Positions 1 through 10,499 of a stretch of DNA of 64,000 bases are shown here, in pieces. The stretch covers positions 672,034-736,033 of the forward strand of contig NW_003314269.1 of NCBI RefSeq assembly GCF_000143415.4. The letters run 5' to 3'. The stretch comes from Selaginella moellendorffii (lineage: Eukaryota > Streptophyta > Lycopodiopsida > Selaginellales > Selaginellaceae). The stretch's first letter is position 1; each line of letters opens with the position of its first letter. Both the position numbers and the translations under genes were made by a program. The notes under the pieces are model-generated. The model did not search any database. It had not been told where the DNA came from and saw only the letters and a program-made list of their open reading frames with translations.

Positions 1-276
1 TCTATAGATCCACTGATGCCTCCTCCTGACATTCCTCTAGATCTCAGCCCATCTGCAAGAGAACCCTGATAGCCTTCCATTATTCCGAGAGGAGGGGATG
101 ATGTGAGGGCTAAGTGTACGGCTACGATGCCTTATATTAATATTAGTGTAGTGGGATTTTGGTGGCCGTCGGATTGGTTTCAATCTGGACCACTCGCTCT
201 TATATATAAGCTAGGGTTTTTGGGATAATTGATATGCACATTTCTATATTCCCTTTCCATATTCCAGGCACTCACA
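1..276 (+). mobile_element. 3' end of a Ty3/gypsy element (PPT and 3' LTR), truncated by the window edge
   Basis: A purine-rich tract at about 85-101 (GAGAGGAGGGGATGA) is followed by TGTGAGG at 102. The block to about 276, ending CTCACA, matches in reverse complement the LTRs at 8765-8941 and 21016-21184. All three share the TATATATAAGCTAGGG-like stretch and the ATTGATATGCACAT-like stretch. A polypurine tract next to an LTR start is the 3' end of an LTR retrotransposon. The preceding 100 bases would be the last part of its internal region on the plus strand; the rest lies outside the window. Confidence 0.75.
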
Positions 277-464
277 AAGGAAATATTTAACATCATATAT
301 AAAAATTACGTGTTACTATTTAAAACTAGTGATAATTTTGGCATAATTCATAATGGTGTTGTCTAAAGACCCAAATGTCTTAAATTAAATATTTTTTCAC
401 CTAAAAAAATTTCTTAATTGTAAAATTTACTTACTCCATCTATATATTATTTTACCTCCTCTCA

Positions 465-609
465 ATGAATTTTATTGATAGGATAATAAGACTCAGTTGT
501 ATAATAAATTTATAGCATTAATAAGGTATGTGGTTGGAAGTTTAATATAGAAGGATTTTCACTAAGAAAAAGTATAAAAACTTTACTTGTAAGTTAAAAC
601 AAAAGAGCT
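465..609. repeat. Dispersed AT-rich repeat, first copy
   Basis: This stretch resembles 7118-7290 in the same orientation. Both have AATGAATTTTATTGAT, a run of blocks including CACTAAGAAAAAGT or AACTAAGAAAAAGT, and CTTGTAAGTTAA, and both end near TGATGATA. The function is unknown. It abuts the 3' end of P450 copy 1 and is absent beside copy 2, so it marks or lies near the left breakpoint of the segmental duplication. Confidence 0.6.
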
Positions 610-2209
610 TTAAATTCTTGATGATATAGTAAGCTCAAGAGGAACTGCTCTAGGTAGTGTCAAACCAGATCCTTCACTCATATCAAGTTCCTTGCCGCTA
701 GGGTTCTTCCACTCAAAGCCATGCACAAGGTTGGCCAGGACGAAATGCACCACTCGCAAACCAAGCTGGATTCCGGGGCACCCTCTTCTTCCAGATCCAA
801 AAGGGAGCATCTCAAAGTCGCGCACGCCAACAATGTCGATGTTTCTCTCCACAAACCGCTCCGGCTTGAACTTGAGAGGCTCCTCCCAGCAGCGCTCATC
901 CCTGGCGATCTCATAGTTATTGATGAAGACCCGTGTTCCCTCCGGAACAAAGTAGTCCATCATCTGGCATGGCTGTGCGGCCTGGAAGATGAGTATCGCA
1001 CCAGGCGGATGGAGACGAAGGGTTTCTTTCACCACTGCGCCCAGATAGACGAGTTTGTCGAGGTGGGCTTCTTCTACCTTGAGTGACGATGGCCCGACCA
1101 CGCTGTGTAGCTCTTCCAGGAGCCTGGACATGATTCTGGGATTGTTGATGAGCTCCGCCATCGCCCACTCGATCGTCACTGCGCTAGTGTCTGTTCCAGC
1201 ACCGATCATGGCCTGCGAATAGAGATCATAACAATAGTTTCCAATGCTAATTTAACAAGATCAGGAACTCACCAGGACGATTGCCTTCATGAAGGAATCC
1301 GACTTGGAAAAGAGCTCGTTTCGCAGCATTATGCTGATGAAATCGTCGCCAATATCCGCGCCTTTCCTGCGCTGCTCGTCGACCAGCCGCTGCATGTACT
1401 CGTCAACTTGCTTGTACAAGCGCTTGGCATGGGCCGCTTTTCTCAAGTCGAGCCACTGCAGCCATGGCATGGTGTCTCCCACGTAAAAGTCTCCCGCCGC
1501 GACGAACACCTCCTTTAGCAAGTGCTTAAACCGCAGAGCTTCCTCGTTCCTCCGGTGGCCATTCCCCACAACTTTTCGCAAGATCATGCCGTAAGTAACA
1601 TCCGAGATCACCTGCGTGAGGTTAACAGTGCGCGGCATTGGACCCCTCGAGGCCTTCACAAGCTTTGCCACGGCCAGAGCCATCTCCTCGGCTCTCGCGG
1701 CTTGCGAGAGCTCGATTTGCCTCAACGTCAGTAGCTCCAGAGTGCAAAGCTTCCTCACGTTTCGCCAGTACTCGCCGTAGGGCGTCCATAGAATTCCATC
1801 GGCACCGAAAATCTTGCCTGGATAGATAGAACGAGCGTCGAGGGTCACAGTCTACAGACTCAATTATCACTGGACACTGACCTGGTGTTAGGAAAGGCCT
1901 GGAAGAATAAGTGGAGTCGCGGACTCGGATGGCCTCTCTGGCGGCTTGGGCAGAGGAGATGACCAAGTGAGGAGAGCTCCCAAACTTGAGGAACACACAG
2001 GGGCCGTGCTCTCGAGCGATTTCCCCGAAGGCACGGTGGAGATGCTTGCCAAGAACCAGATGCAAGTGCCCGATTAGCGGGAGTGCTCTTGGCGATGGCG
2101 GCAGCGAGCATCCAGCTCCTCCAGATGGTGGGCGAAGAATCCATGATTTCACGAGGAGAGCCACGGAGAGCCCGAAGAGCACTGCAAGCGGAGCGATCCA
2201 CGTCTCCAT
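610..2209 (-). pseudogene. Cytochrome P450, CYP71 clan, duplicate copy 1 (frameshifted)
   Basis: This would be an ER-anchored haem-thiolate monooxygenase; the substrate cannot be inferred. Exon 1 runs from ATG at 2209 down to 1273 and exon 2 from 1212 to 610, with a 60-bp GT-AG intron. Exon 1 opens with a hydrophobic anchor and a proline-rich hinge (LPPSPRALPLIGH). Exon 2 has the I-helix motif AGTDTS, the ExxR motif KETLR, the PERF motif FKPERF and the haem loop FGSGRRGCPG. Around 1845-1895 the frame breaks. The N-terminal frame runs into unrelated residues, and the downstream frame resumes at VTLDARSIYPG. One lesion is a missing base shared with copy 2. A second, private lesion is 11 extra bases containing GTCTACAGAC. 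All conserved motifs are intact, so the loss looks recent, unless the assembly is wrong here. Confidence 0.85.
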
Positions 2210-2642
2210 AGCTCTCGCAAATTAGCAAACTCTATTAATTGACTTTGAAGTCACCTGGAGTCGGTCGAGTTTTTCTCATTTTGTTTCTTTTTTTCTTTTT
2301 TCTTGACCAGTAAAAGGAAAAAGTTCTAGAATGAGAGCGTTTCTTTCTGAGAAAGGTCATTTAAACCCGAATCCATTGGCGTTTATAAAAATTACATAAA
2401 ATCTTTCTTGCGAGAGTTTTAGCTAGCGCTGGCGATGGAGCTCTAACAATCTCTCATGCATGGAAGAGAGAGAGAGAGAGAGATTAATCTTCTAAAAATT
2501 TAGTGCTAGCGATGGAAGGAGAGAACCAATCTAGCTCTCAAAAAAAATTATGCGAACTTTGCATAGAGAGAGAGAGTTTACCGAGTTTCTCTACCTAGGG
2601 CTTTTGCTCCTAGATCGGTCGATCAATCCATTGATCGACCCA
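2210..2642. promoter_or_regulatory. Shared intergenic region between the divergent P450 and DUF1279 genes
   Basis: The P450 start codon (2209, minus) and the likely DUF1279 start (2643, plus) face away from each other over 433 bp, so both promoters must lie here. It contains pyrimidine-rich stretches, a short GA microsatellite at about 2466-2484 and the imperfect palindrome GATCGGTCGATCAATCCATTG just before the DUF1279 start. Copy 2 (22992-23404) is nearly identical, with a longer GA tract and small deletions. Confidence 0.5.
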
Positions 2643-3581
2643 ATGGCGTCGGCGTCGTGGGCGCTGCGGCTGCGCGAGCTGAGTGAAAGGTATGGCAAGG
2701 TCGCGGTGGGCGTGCATTTCTCCGTGTCCGCCATCTCCACCGGGACCATCTACCTGGCCATCAAGAACAACGTCGATGTGGTAGCGCTCCTGGAGAAAGT
2801 GGGGCTCGTCTCCAAGAAAGCCCCCGAGGACAAACCCAGCGGCGACGCCGGAGTGGAGCAAGTCTGGAGCGAATCCGAGGAGAGCAGCGGCAGTCCCGAC
2901 ATGGCCCAGAAGATCGATGATCCCAGCGACGCCGACGCCGACCCTTCTGCTCCTCCGTCCAAGGAGAAGAAGCGATCGGATGGGGCCATGGGAGCTCTGG
3001 GCCTGGCTCTTCTCTGCAACAAGGCTCTCTTTCCAGTCCGTGTTCCAATCACTGTCATGCTCACGCCGCCAGTTCCTCGCCTCCTCACCCGGACTGTGAT
3101 CCATGCCATCCTGCTTCCACGAATCGAGAGCTCCATTTTTTTTTTGGCTTTGCTCTCTTTTGTTCGAGCCCAATCCGACGATGGATTCGTGAGCCACGTC
3201 AGGTCGCTGCCGGACGACCTCTACGACTGCCAAGCGGCGCCGTCGCGGGGCCGCGATGCCGCCTCCGCCCGCGCGGCCGTCATTGACGAGGTGTTTGACG
3301 GCACGTCGCCCTTCACGGCCTTCCCGCCCCCCCACATTGCCCGCCTCCTCAAGCCCCACAAGATCAAAGGCTGGGGCTCAGATCACCCCGTGTTTGCGCG
3401 CCTCGTCCAGGAAATCCGCCCCAAAATCGTGGTGGAGCTCGGATCCTTCCTGAGTGCGTCAGCAATCCACCTCGCCAAGCTCATCCGCGAGCAGCAGCAA
3501 GGTGGCAGTGATTTCGTGATCTTCTGCCTGGATGATTTCCAGGGCTGGCCAGGGTTTCGCAAAGTCTTCACGGACATCTAG
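2643..3581 (+). CDS. DUF1279/FAM210-like gene, copy 1, read through into a methyltransferase fragment (chimeric frame)
   Basis: Residues 1 to about 150 match the DUF1279 (FAM210) family. They have the conserved start LRELSERYGKVAVGVHFS, a hydrophobic segment (IYLAIKNNVDV), an acidic low-complexity linker, and the closing ALGLALLCNKALFP-VRVPITVMLTPP block. Members are small membrane proteins, mitochondrial where studied. In copy 2 the frame stops soon after this block (23872). Copy 1 lacks 11 bases (ATCAAAGCTCG) found in copy 2 after the CACCCGG at about 3086-3092, so the frame stays open. It then enters, from about 3170, a methyltransferase-like sequence and ends at TAG 3579-3581. The ATG at 2643 is preferred over 2550 because homology begins there and the same codon is kept in copy 2 (23405). 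Whether the chimera is expressed cannot be told. Confidence 0.7.
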   Translation: MASASWALRLRELSERYGKVAVGVHFSVSAISTGTIYLAIKNNVDVVALLEKVGLVSKKAPEDKPSGDAGVEQVWSESEESSGSPDMAQKIDDPSDADADPSAPPSKEKKRSDGAMGALGLALLCNKALFPVRVPITVMLTPPVPRLLTRTVIHAILLPRIESSIFFLALLSFVRAQSDDGFVSHVRSLPDDLYDCQAAPSRGRDAASARAAVIDEVFDGTSPFTAFPPPHIARLLKPHKIKGWGSDHPVFARLVQEIRPKIVVELGSFLSASAIHLAKLIREQQQGGSDFVIFCLDDFQGWPGFRKVFTDI

Positions 3582-3890
3582 CAGGAGCACGGCAATGTGA
3601 TGCTCTTCAACCAGTTCTTGCAAAATGTGGCCTTCAACATTGTGCTGATGACATTCTCCACTAACACGGGGCTCTACAAGCTGTGCAAGCTGGGGATCTT
3701 TGCGGATCTGATCGAGGTGGACGCTGGGCACGATTTCCACATGGCATGGACGGACATCAATCTTGCGTGGTTGCTCATGCGGCCCAACGGCAAATCCATC
3801 ATGTTTGGGCAAGATTACTTCAATGGAGCCGACTACCATGGCGTGCACAGGGCGGTAGATCTCTTTGCGCGTCTCAAGGGGCTGCAAGTC
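3166..3890 (+). pseudogene. SAM-dependent methyltransferase fragment (Methyltransf_24-like) with a nonsense codon
   Basis: The sequence has a recognisable class I methyltransferase motif I (KIVVELGSFLSASAIHLA) followed by an acidic CLDDFQGWPGF segment. After the stop at 3579-3581 the same frame continues with QEHGNVMLFNQFLQN, LIEVDAGHDFHMAWTDI and FNGADYHGVHRAVDLF. The TAG sits where a tyrosine would fit (DI*QEHGN). No start codon or upstream exon is visible, and the C-terminus breaks off near 3890. This is a 5'-truncated copy joined to the DUF1279 duplicate. The parent gene is not in the window. Confidence 0.7.
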
Positions 3891-4120
3891 AGATGGGCAG
3901 CACTGGAAAGAAGCCCAAACCCGGGAAGAAGAAGAACAGGGGAAAGCACCCCTTTGAAATGTAGGAATATGCTTGCTTGAGATTAAAATAAATTATATCT
4001 TATAAACCTGGGTGGCGCAGGAGGCTTGAGTTTTTCGACACCCACCGATCTACCAGACGAAGGTGATTGCCGCTCGGGTGGGTTTGGGGGGAGGTTCTTC
4101 GATGATCCGCTGGGAGCCTA
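3891..4120 (+). other. Short unidentified coding-like remnants
   Basis: In another frame from about 3890 a lysine-rich tail reads GKKPKPGKKKNRGKHPFEM and stops at 3964. It is not part of the methyltransferase and looks like the C-terminus of some other small basic protein. Downstream, 4018-4120 is GC-rich compared with its surroundings and has an open frame containing STPTDLPDEGDCRSGGFGGRF. I do not recognise either piece. Confidence 0.3.
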
Positions 4121-5160
4121 CAAAAACTTATACTATACTATCTTATACTTATACTTATCTTATATAAGTATTTATTTTATATAACTTTGATTACATTCTT
4201 GGTAAGCTCAAAGCTTCTTAATTTCTCTCTTTCAAAAAAATTGAGAATATATTTTTTTAAAGGAAATAAAATGCTATATAATTGATATTTTTTTTCAAAA
4301 TGTTAGGAGTTTGTTATCAAAAGAAGATGAGATGAAAAAACTACTAATGAAATTCTAAAACAATGGAAAAGAAAATAAAAATTTACGCCTGACACTCTAA
4401 ATACAAACTTCTTAACCCTTACTTTTATAGAAGTTCTCAAATACTTCTACTTTTATAGGGCTCTCAAATTAAACTCCTACTTTTATAGGGGTTCTCAAAA
4501 CTAATTAATCTCAGCTGATCTTGGATATGGTCCATGCTAATTTTAAATGCTGTATTGCAAGTGGTTTATGGTTTTGATTCTTGCCATGGCTAATATACTC
4601 TTCAGTAAATATGGAGAAATGACAAATTCATTGACCAATTGACATGGTATAGGCCCTGGCTTAAGTGGATATTGCCAATGGAAATTCACAATCAACTTAA
4701 AAGTGTAATCATAATGAAAATTAAACTCTTAAGTATGATTGCTAAGACAATCTATCAAATAATAAAATATGCTTAATTATATATATTTAATGGTGAGATG
4801 TTGTTGCATGCCACCAACAGCAAGGCTTTTTGGTGTTCGCAATACATTGGAACTGGTTAAACAATACTTTTCATAACCCCTTATATATAAGTATTTTGAA
4901 AATTTTGTCCATACTTACAATATATGTTAGTAAATTAAGATGCCATAACATGGTATTTTCCAACCCCTTCCTCTTGCTCTAATACCTTGAAAAATTATCT
5001 TTATAAATTTCTTTACTAATCTTCCTTCTTTTCAAGGATTTTTTGTGATATCAATACTTTAAGTTAAGGATGGCAACTTGTAATGCACTTTATCTCTCTC
5101 CCCTTAATCTAAGAGATGTTAAGGGAACCAACACCTTCATTTTCACATTGAATATACCAA
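4121..5160. other. AT-rich intergenic region with a short tandem repeat
   Basis: No gene is supported here. At 4395-4500 a unit of about 31 bp built on CTTTTATAG-g-TTCTCAAA occurs three times. The rest is low-complexity AT-rich sequence with no reading frame resembling a known protein. Confidence 0.6.
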
Positions 5161-5161
5161 T

Positions 5162-5343
5162 CCTTCCATTGTGTACATTAATTACCTTCATTTATAAATG
5201 CTCCATTATGTACACTAGCTACTTTCCTTCCATTGTGTACACTAGTTACCTTCGTCTGTGGATGCTCCATTGTGTACATTAGCTACCTTCGTCCGTGGAT
5301 GCTCCATTGTATACACTAGCTACCTTCGTCTGTGGATGCTCCA
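5162..5343 (+). repeat. Minisatellite with a 37-bp period
   Basis: About five units are present. The last three start at 5264, 5301 and 5338 with GCTCCATTGTGTACA followed by TTAGCTACCTTCGTC and TGTGGAT. The earlier units at about 5162, 5199 and 5226 are diverged. The spacing is exactly 37 bp in the recent units. Confidence 0.8.
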
Positions 5344-6146
5344 CCAAGAGGAAAGACATATGTATGGATGCCTAATATATATACCACATGTAGCGCACTC
5401 TATTTCTCTCCCTTTAAGCCAATTGAAAGAAGGGCAATTTTTTTATGAGAAAGCCCTTAGTGGCTATTTTATCCCCATTTATCCCCTAAAGTTCCAAGGA
5501 TCCACAGTGATAATATATCCAAATTTTATCCCATAATCACATACACTACATAACCATATCAAACTCCTACTCACCCACAATAACCTTTAAAGGAGGTGGT
5601 GAAAATTAAAGGAGATCAAAAGAAATTTAAGCAACATAAGACCACATAAAATATATATCATTTATGGTGAGTTGTGTCAAATGAAGAGTGGTTTTGGATC
5701 AAATACTAATAAAAATTTGCAAAGTTAAGAAAACATTGGATATAATGAATAAAAATTAAGCATTGCCACATATAAATAGTGGTAACTTGGCAAAACCTAT
5801 AATGATGTCGTATAAGGAAACAATATAACCAGAAACCTCCACCTCTTAATCAAAATAACATTTTTGCAACTTTCTAAAAATTCTATGTTATTAAAGGGAC
5901 TAAAAAACAAGTCTTACTATTCTTAAGTCTTAAAGAAGATAATAGTATCATTAAATACATGACAAAAAATAAAAAAATCACAGAAACATCATTTGCCATA
6001 TGTTGGAAAATAATATGTGTATTAGTCAAACCAAAGTGTACTAACGTTATTTTTCACTCATTAATATTGTGAATGCAAATAAAATTAAAGTTGCAATGCA
6101 AATCAATCTTAATCTCAATAGATAAAGTTAACATTATATGATTTTG
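5344..6146. other. AT-rich intergenic region
   Basis: I see no coding sequence, LTR or structured RNA that can be supported here. Confidence 0.5.
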
Positions 6147-6500
6147 TAAGCAACCAAAGGGAATAATCTAAAAAGGAATCTATTAAGGTTCATATATAAA
6201 AAGAAAGGGCTTATAAATAAGAATGCATAAAAATAAGGGGTACAATCTTATTTATAAGCCCTTTCTTTTTCTATCATAAGAAAATAAAATACCAATATGA
6301 ATATAAAAATAATATATAAATTCTCATAAGTATGGAATATAAGAATGACCTTATATAAATGTGTAAGCAACCAAAGGGAATAATCTATAAGACAATCTAT
6401 TGAGGTTTATATATAAAAAAGAACAGGTTTATAAATAAAAATGACACCTCTTATTTTTATGCATCCTTATTTATAAGCCCTTTCTTTATATAAAAAAACA
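6147..6500. repeat. Two tandem copies of a fold-back (MITE-like) repeat
   Basis: GTAAGCAACCAAAGGGAATA begins near 6147 and again near 6363, so the unit is about 216 bp long. In the first unit AGAAAGGGCTTATAAATAAG (about 6203) is answered by its reverse complement about 45 bases later (about 6248-6267), forming a long hairpin. The second unit holds a weaker version ending CTTATTTATAAGCCCTTTCT. A separate short hairpin (AAGGGGGG-loop-CCCCCTT) follows at about 6522-6547. No transposase is present. Fold-back symmetry and duplication suggest a non-autonomous element. Confidence 0.6.
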
Positions 6501-7117
6501 TCATTCTTATATTCCATACTTATAAGGGGGGCTATGAAGCCCCCTTTATAGCATAAGAATTATTCTGTATAAGAATGAACTTTTAATCGATATTAGATTA
6601 TCCAATACCACTAGGTTTAAATAATATTGGACTATCTCAAAAAGTCCAAATTTAGAAGCTTACATTTAATATTAGAGGGGTTTCAGGTTTAACTTTGTTG
6701 GTTTGCCAAAAAATCACACCATATATTTAAATTAGCATTTGGTGGATTAAGTTTGATTGGCTAGCAAATTATATTATATGTTGAGATTGACATCTAATGG
6801 TTTAGGCATAACTTTCAACTCCCATTCACAAGGATGTGAAACATGTTAAATTACAATCAACTAAAGAGAATAAATTGAGAAATGATCTATTATAACTTAA
6901 ATATAAAGGGATTTACTTTTTTCTTCTAATTGCTCAGAAGCCAGAAGACTTCTTTCTTACTTGCATTTTCACTCTTTTATGTCTTCTCATAACACTTGTT
7001 TGTTTTTTTTTTCTCTCATAAAATTTAATTATGTTTGAAAGAATTGTTTTTTTATATAGTAAATAATTTTTAGTTAATAATATATATAATATATATAGAG
7101 AGAGTATTATTATTTGC
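6501..7117. other. AT-rich intergenic region
   Basis: Nothing coding is recognised. A small hairpin at 6522-6547 and a TATA run near 7080 are the only structures seen. Confidence 0.5.
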
Positions 7118-7290
7118 ATAATGAATTTTATTGATTGGATAATATAAATCAACCATATACTAAGATTATAGCACTAATAAAATAATTAAGATATGCAGTT
7201 GGATGATAGATTTTAACTAAGAAAAAGTTTTAAAAGTTTTTCTTGTAAGTTAATACAAAATTTCATACTCTGATGATACAATTGTTTTTT
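7118..7290. repeat. Dispersed AT-rich repeat, second copy
   Basis: It is homologous in the same orientation to 465-609 (blocks AATGAATTTTATTGAT and TAACTAAGAAAAAGTTTTAAAA). Its nature is unknown. Confidence 0.55.
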
Positions 7291-7475
7291 GCATTGATCA
7301 ACCCTATAAAAAATAATATATAACTTCTTGTAAGTACATAGCAAATAAAGTTGCAGATTCACCAAACATGTATATACTTAGAGAGTTTTATTTATATATG
7401 TAAGTAGATAAAGAAGATTTCTTCATATATTTGTAAAGCATATAACTATTTATTCTTTAATAAAAATAAATTTGA

Positions 7476-7958
<483 letters not shown>

Positions 7959-8760
7959 TTATTATATAGTATTTAAATTGTAAATCAATTAGACATAAAT
8001 ATAATTTATAGATATTGATTCTAATGAAACTAACTATATTTTAACTTATATAAATTATTTTATTCTTACTTTATTATAGTTAAAAAGCAGATAGGCCTCT
8101 CCTATGTTTAAAGAGTTTTTAATTAATTTGTAAGTAAACTAAACTTTATTAAAATATTTTTAAAAAACTAGAATAATTAAACCTTTCAAATAAGAAACTA
8201 ATTATGAAATAAAAAATGTCTAAAGGTGTAGTATAATGGCTAATATTAGATCTCATCCTATTTTAGTTTTTAAAAAACATTATTATGAAACTAAAGTTTT
8301 ATTGTTTTCAATATACATAGTTAAGTGTATAATCTAAACCCTGGAAATAATAATAGAATTTATTTTATTAAGTAAACTTGTAGAGGAACTGGTGTGGTAA
8401 GTTGACTAGACATTTTGGGATATTCTAGTACTTAAAAGTTGTTATTAATTTATATTAATTTTGTGTTTAGAATTTATAAACATCTTTATAATCTAAATTT
8501 TTTTCTAAAACTTCCTAGTATATTGTCTTATTCTAAATATTCTTATGTAGTAAATTAATCTTCTATTTATAAATGGTCAGTATCAATAGGAAATGCTCAT
8601 CACCTGTACAAACATGTTAATAACTATAAATTCCTACTAATAAATTATTTTAAGATAAATTTAAACACTATTATGATAAAACCAAGCATTATTGCATGCA
8701 AAGTACATTTTATATGTATTTAATGTATTTAATATATATGTATTGAATGTATTTAATCTC
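7959..8760. other. AT-rich intergenic region
   Basis: Very AT-rich. No gene or element boundary is recognised before the LTR at 8765. Confidence 0.5.
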
Positions 8761-8764
8761 ACTA

Positions 8765-8941
8765 TGTAGGTGCATGGAATATGAAAAAGAGAATACAAGA
8801 AATATGCATATCAATTAGCCCAAAAACCTTAGCTTTTATATAAGAGCAAGTGATCCAAATTGAAACCAATTCAATGGCTACCAAAATCTCACTATGCAAA
8901 TATTAATATACAACATTGTAGCCATACACGTGGACCTCACA
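8765..8941 (-). repeat. 3' LTR of the old gypsy element
   Basis: 177 bp, homologous to 21016-21184 and, inverted, to 102-276. It is bordered on the right by the pyrimidine-rich complement of a polypurine tract. Confidence 0.75.
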
Positions 8942-9099
8942 TCATCCCTTCCTCTTGGAATGATGAAAGATCGTCAAAGTTCTCTTATAAATGGGTTATG
9001 ATTTAAAGGAACATCAAAAAGAGGTATTGATGGATTTGGAGGTGGTGCTAATTATTTTTAATCCTTTTGTATAAAGCTTTTTAACTGTTGCATATGCAT

Positions 9100-9675
9100 A
9101 ATTTTTGGAGGATCAACCTACTAAATATCATGCCGAACCTCATAAACTTGCAATCCAACTTGTCGCAACACTTGATATGGACCTTTCCACTCAACAAGGA
9201 TCCCCTTAGGTAAACCACGTATCGTAAGATGGGATAAATAAACTAACACTAAGTCATCCACTTTATACTCTGTAGGTGGATAATAATGGGAGTTGTAGTG
9301 CCATTGTTGTCTCACTTGTATGCAGCCCAAGTGTTTGGTAGACTCTACTCAAACAACTGAAAGAATACTTATCAAATACTGATCCTATGACCTAGCATTA
9401 GTAGCCTATAACAATCATGAAGATAAACCCAACTCCATTGGTAATATTGGATTATGACCATATAAGAATTTTTATCGTGAAGCACCAATATAACTTTGCA
9501 CCCCTGTGATATATGCATATTGAAGAGACAACAAATAACCATCCCAATCCAAATGTTAAAAATTCACATACTTTGCAATCATCCCTTTGAAGGTCTAAAC
9601 GAGCTATTTTATTAAACCATCTGATTGTGGATCACTTATGAAAATGTGGCGTATTCCCAATTGAGACATCAAAAT
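9100..9675 (-). pseudogene. Integrase C-terminal part of the old gypsy element
   Basis: At 9121-9330 the minus strand encodes YKVDDLVLVYLS and WKGPYQVLRQVG, the GPY/F module that follows gypsy integrase cores. Further upstream on the minus strand (9540-9670) it reads SQLGIRHIFISDPQSDGL and then LKGMIAKYV with stops. This corresponds to the catalytic-core stretch usually written HPQTDGQ-E-NR-L. The frame is broken repeatedly. The younger element sits inside this integrase gene at 9681. Confidence 0.65.
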
Positions 9676-9680
9676 GTGAA

Positions 9681-10089
9681 TGTCAAGACCCCCAACAAAA
9701 TCAAGACTGGAAAATGCTAAAGGCAAAGAGAAAAAGCTAGTGAAAACAAAGAAGAAGCCTTGGACTGGTGTTGATTCAGATTGTGGAGAAATGGAACAAG
9801 GCTAACCTATATATACTATGGGTTGATGAAGCTCCACCACTCTTGGATCGAGGACGGCCTAAATATAGCTGAGGTCGAGGAAGCGCCACATCAATATCAA
9901 GAATGTGGCTCGAGACTCAGGAATCGGGAAGTGTCTTGAGAGTCAGGAATAGGGAAGTGTCTCGAGAGTCAGGAATAGGGAAGTGTCTCGAGAATCAGGA
10001 ATGTGATCTGCAGGTCAGGAATCCGGCGAGAGTCAGGAATGTGGCAAGAATTGGGGGATTCTTGACAGCGAATTGGGGGATTCCTAACA
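9681..10089 (-). repeat. 3' LTR of the chromodomain element
   Basis: 409 bp. It carries three copies of a 26-bp subrepeat (core GTCAGGAATAGGGAAGTGTC) around 9905-10000, one more than the other LTR. A TATA-like ATATATACTATGGG lies at about 9809-9823 and the 16-mer TTGATTCAGATTGTGG at 9771-9786. Confidence 0.95.
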
Positions 10090-10100
10090 GCACCCCCTCC

Positions 10101-10385
10101 TCAAGAATGAGTGGAACGAGAATGTGAATGAGAACGACGAGAAGGATGAGATGAGCGGCGAGGGATGGGAGATGGAGAAAAAGAATGAGGACTGGGACGA
10201 CTAGGATAGCGGCGGTGGAAGTCCTGAACAAGGTCAGGAGAATGAATCAGGTTGTCTGCAGGTTCCCAAGTGCGTTCTTTAGGCCCGTAACCCTTCCAGT
10301 CGACCAAATAGTAGAGTTTAGACCGTGAAATCTTGGAATCAAGGATGTCCTGAACCTCGTACTCAGACCCATCCTCGAGCTGCAC
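10101..10385 (-). pseudogene. Chromodomain at the C-terminus of the retrotransposon polyprotein
   Basis: The frame encodes EYEVQDILDSK, then LYYLVDWKGYGPKERTWEP and NLIHSPDLVQDFHRRYP. This is the canonical chromodomain core (YLVKWKGY--EE-TWEP---L). It is followed by a Ser/Arg/Pro-rich tail. In chromoviruses this domain binds modified histones and steers integration into heterochromatin (family knowledge). Here it is cut off from the integrase frame by the frameshift near 10755. The segment just before it (SSYQIHPVFHSSLLEPY) is the usual integrase C-terminal motif. Confidence 0.85.
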
Positions 10386-10499
10386 TGGTGGAGGTGGAGG
10401 AATGACCCGATTGGGAATAGGATTGGGAATATAAGGCTCAAGGAGAGAGGAATGAAAAACGGGGTGAATTTGATATGAGGAGGGAAGTGCAAGGCGATA

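Noticed and set aside
9903-10127. Arg/Ser/Gly frame in the LTR
   Set aside because: Created by the 26-bp subrepeats of the LTR.
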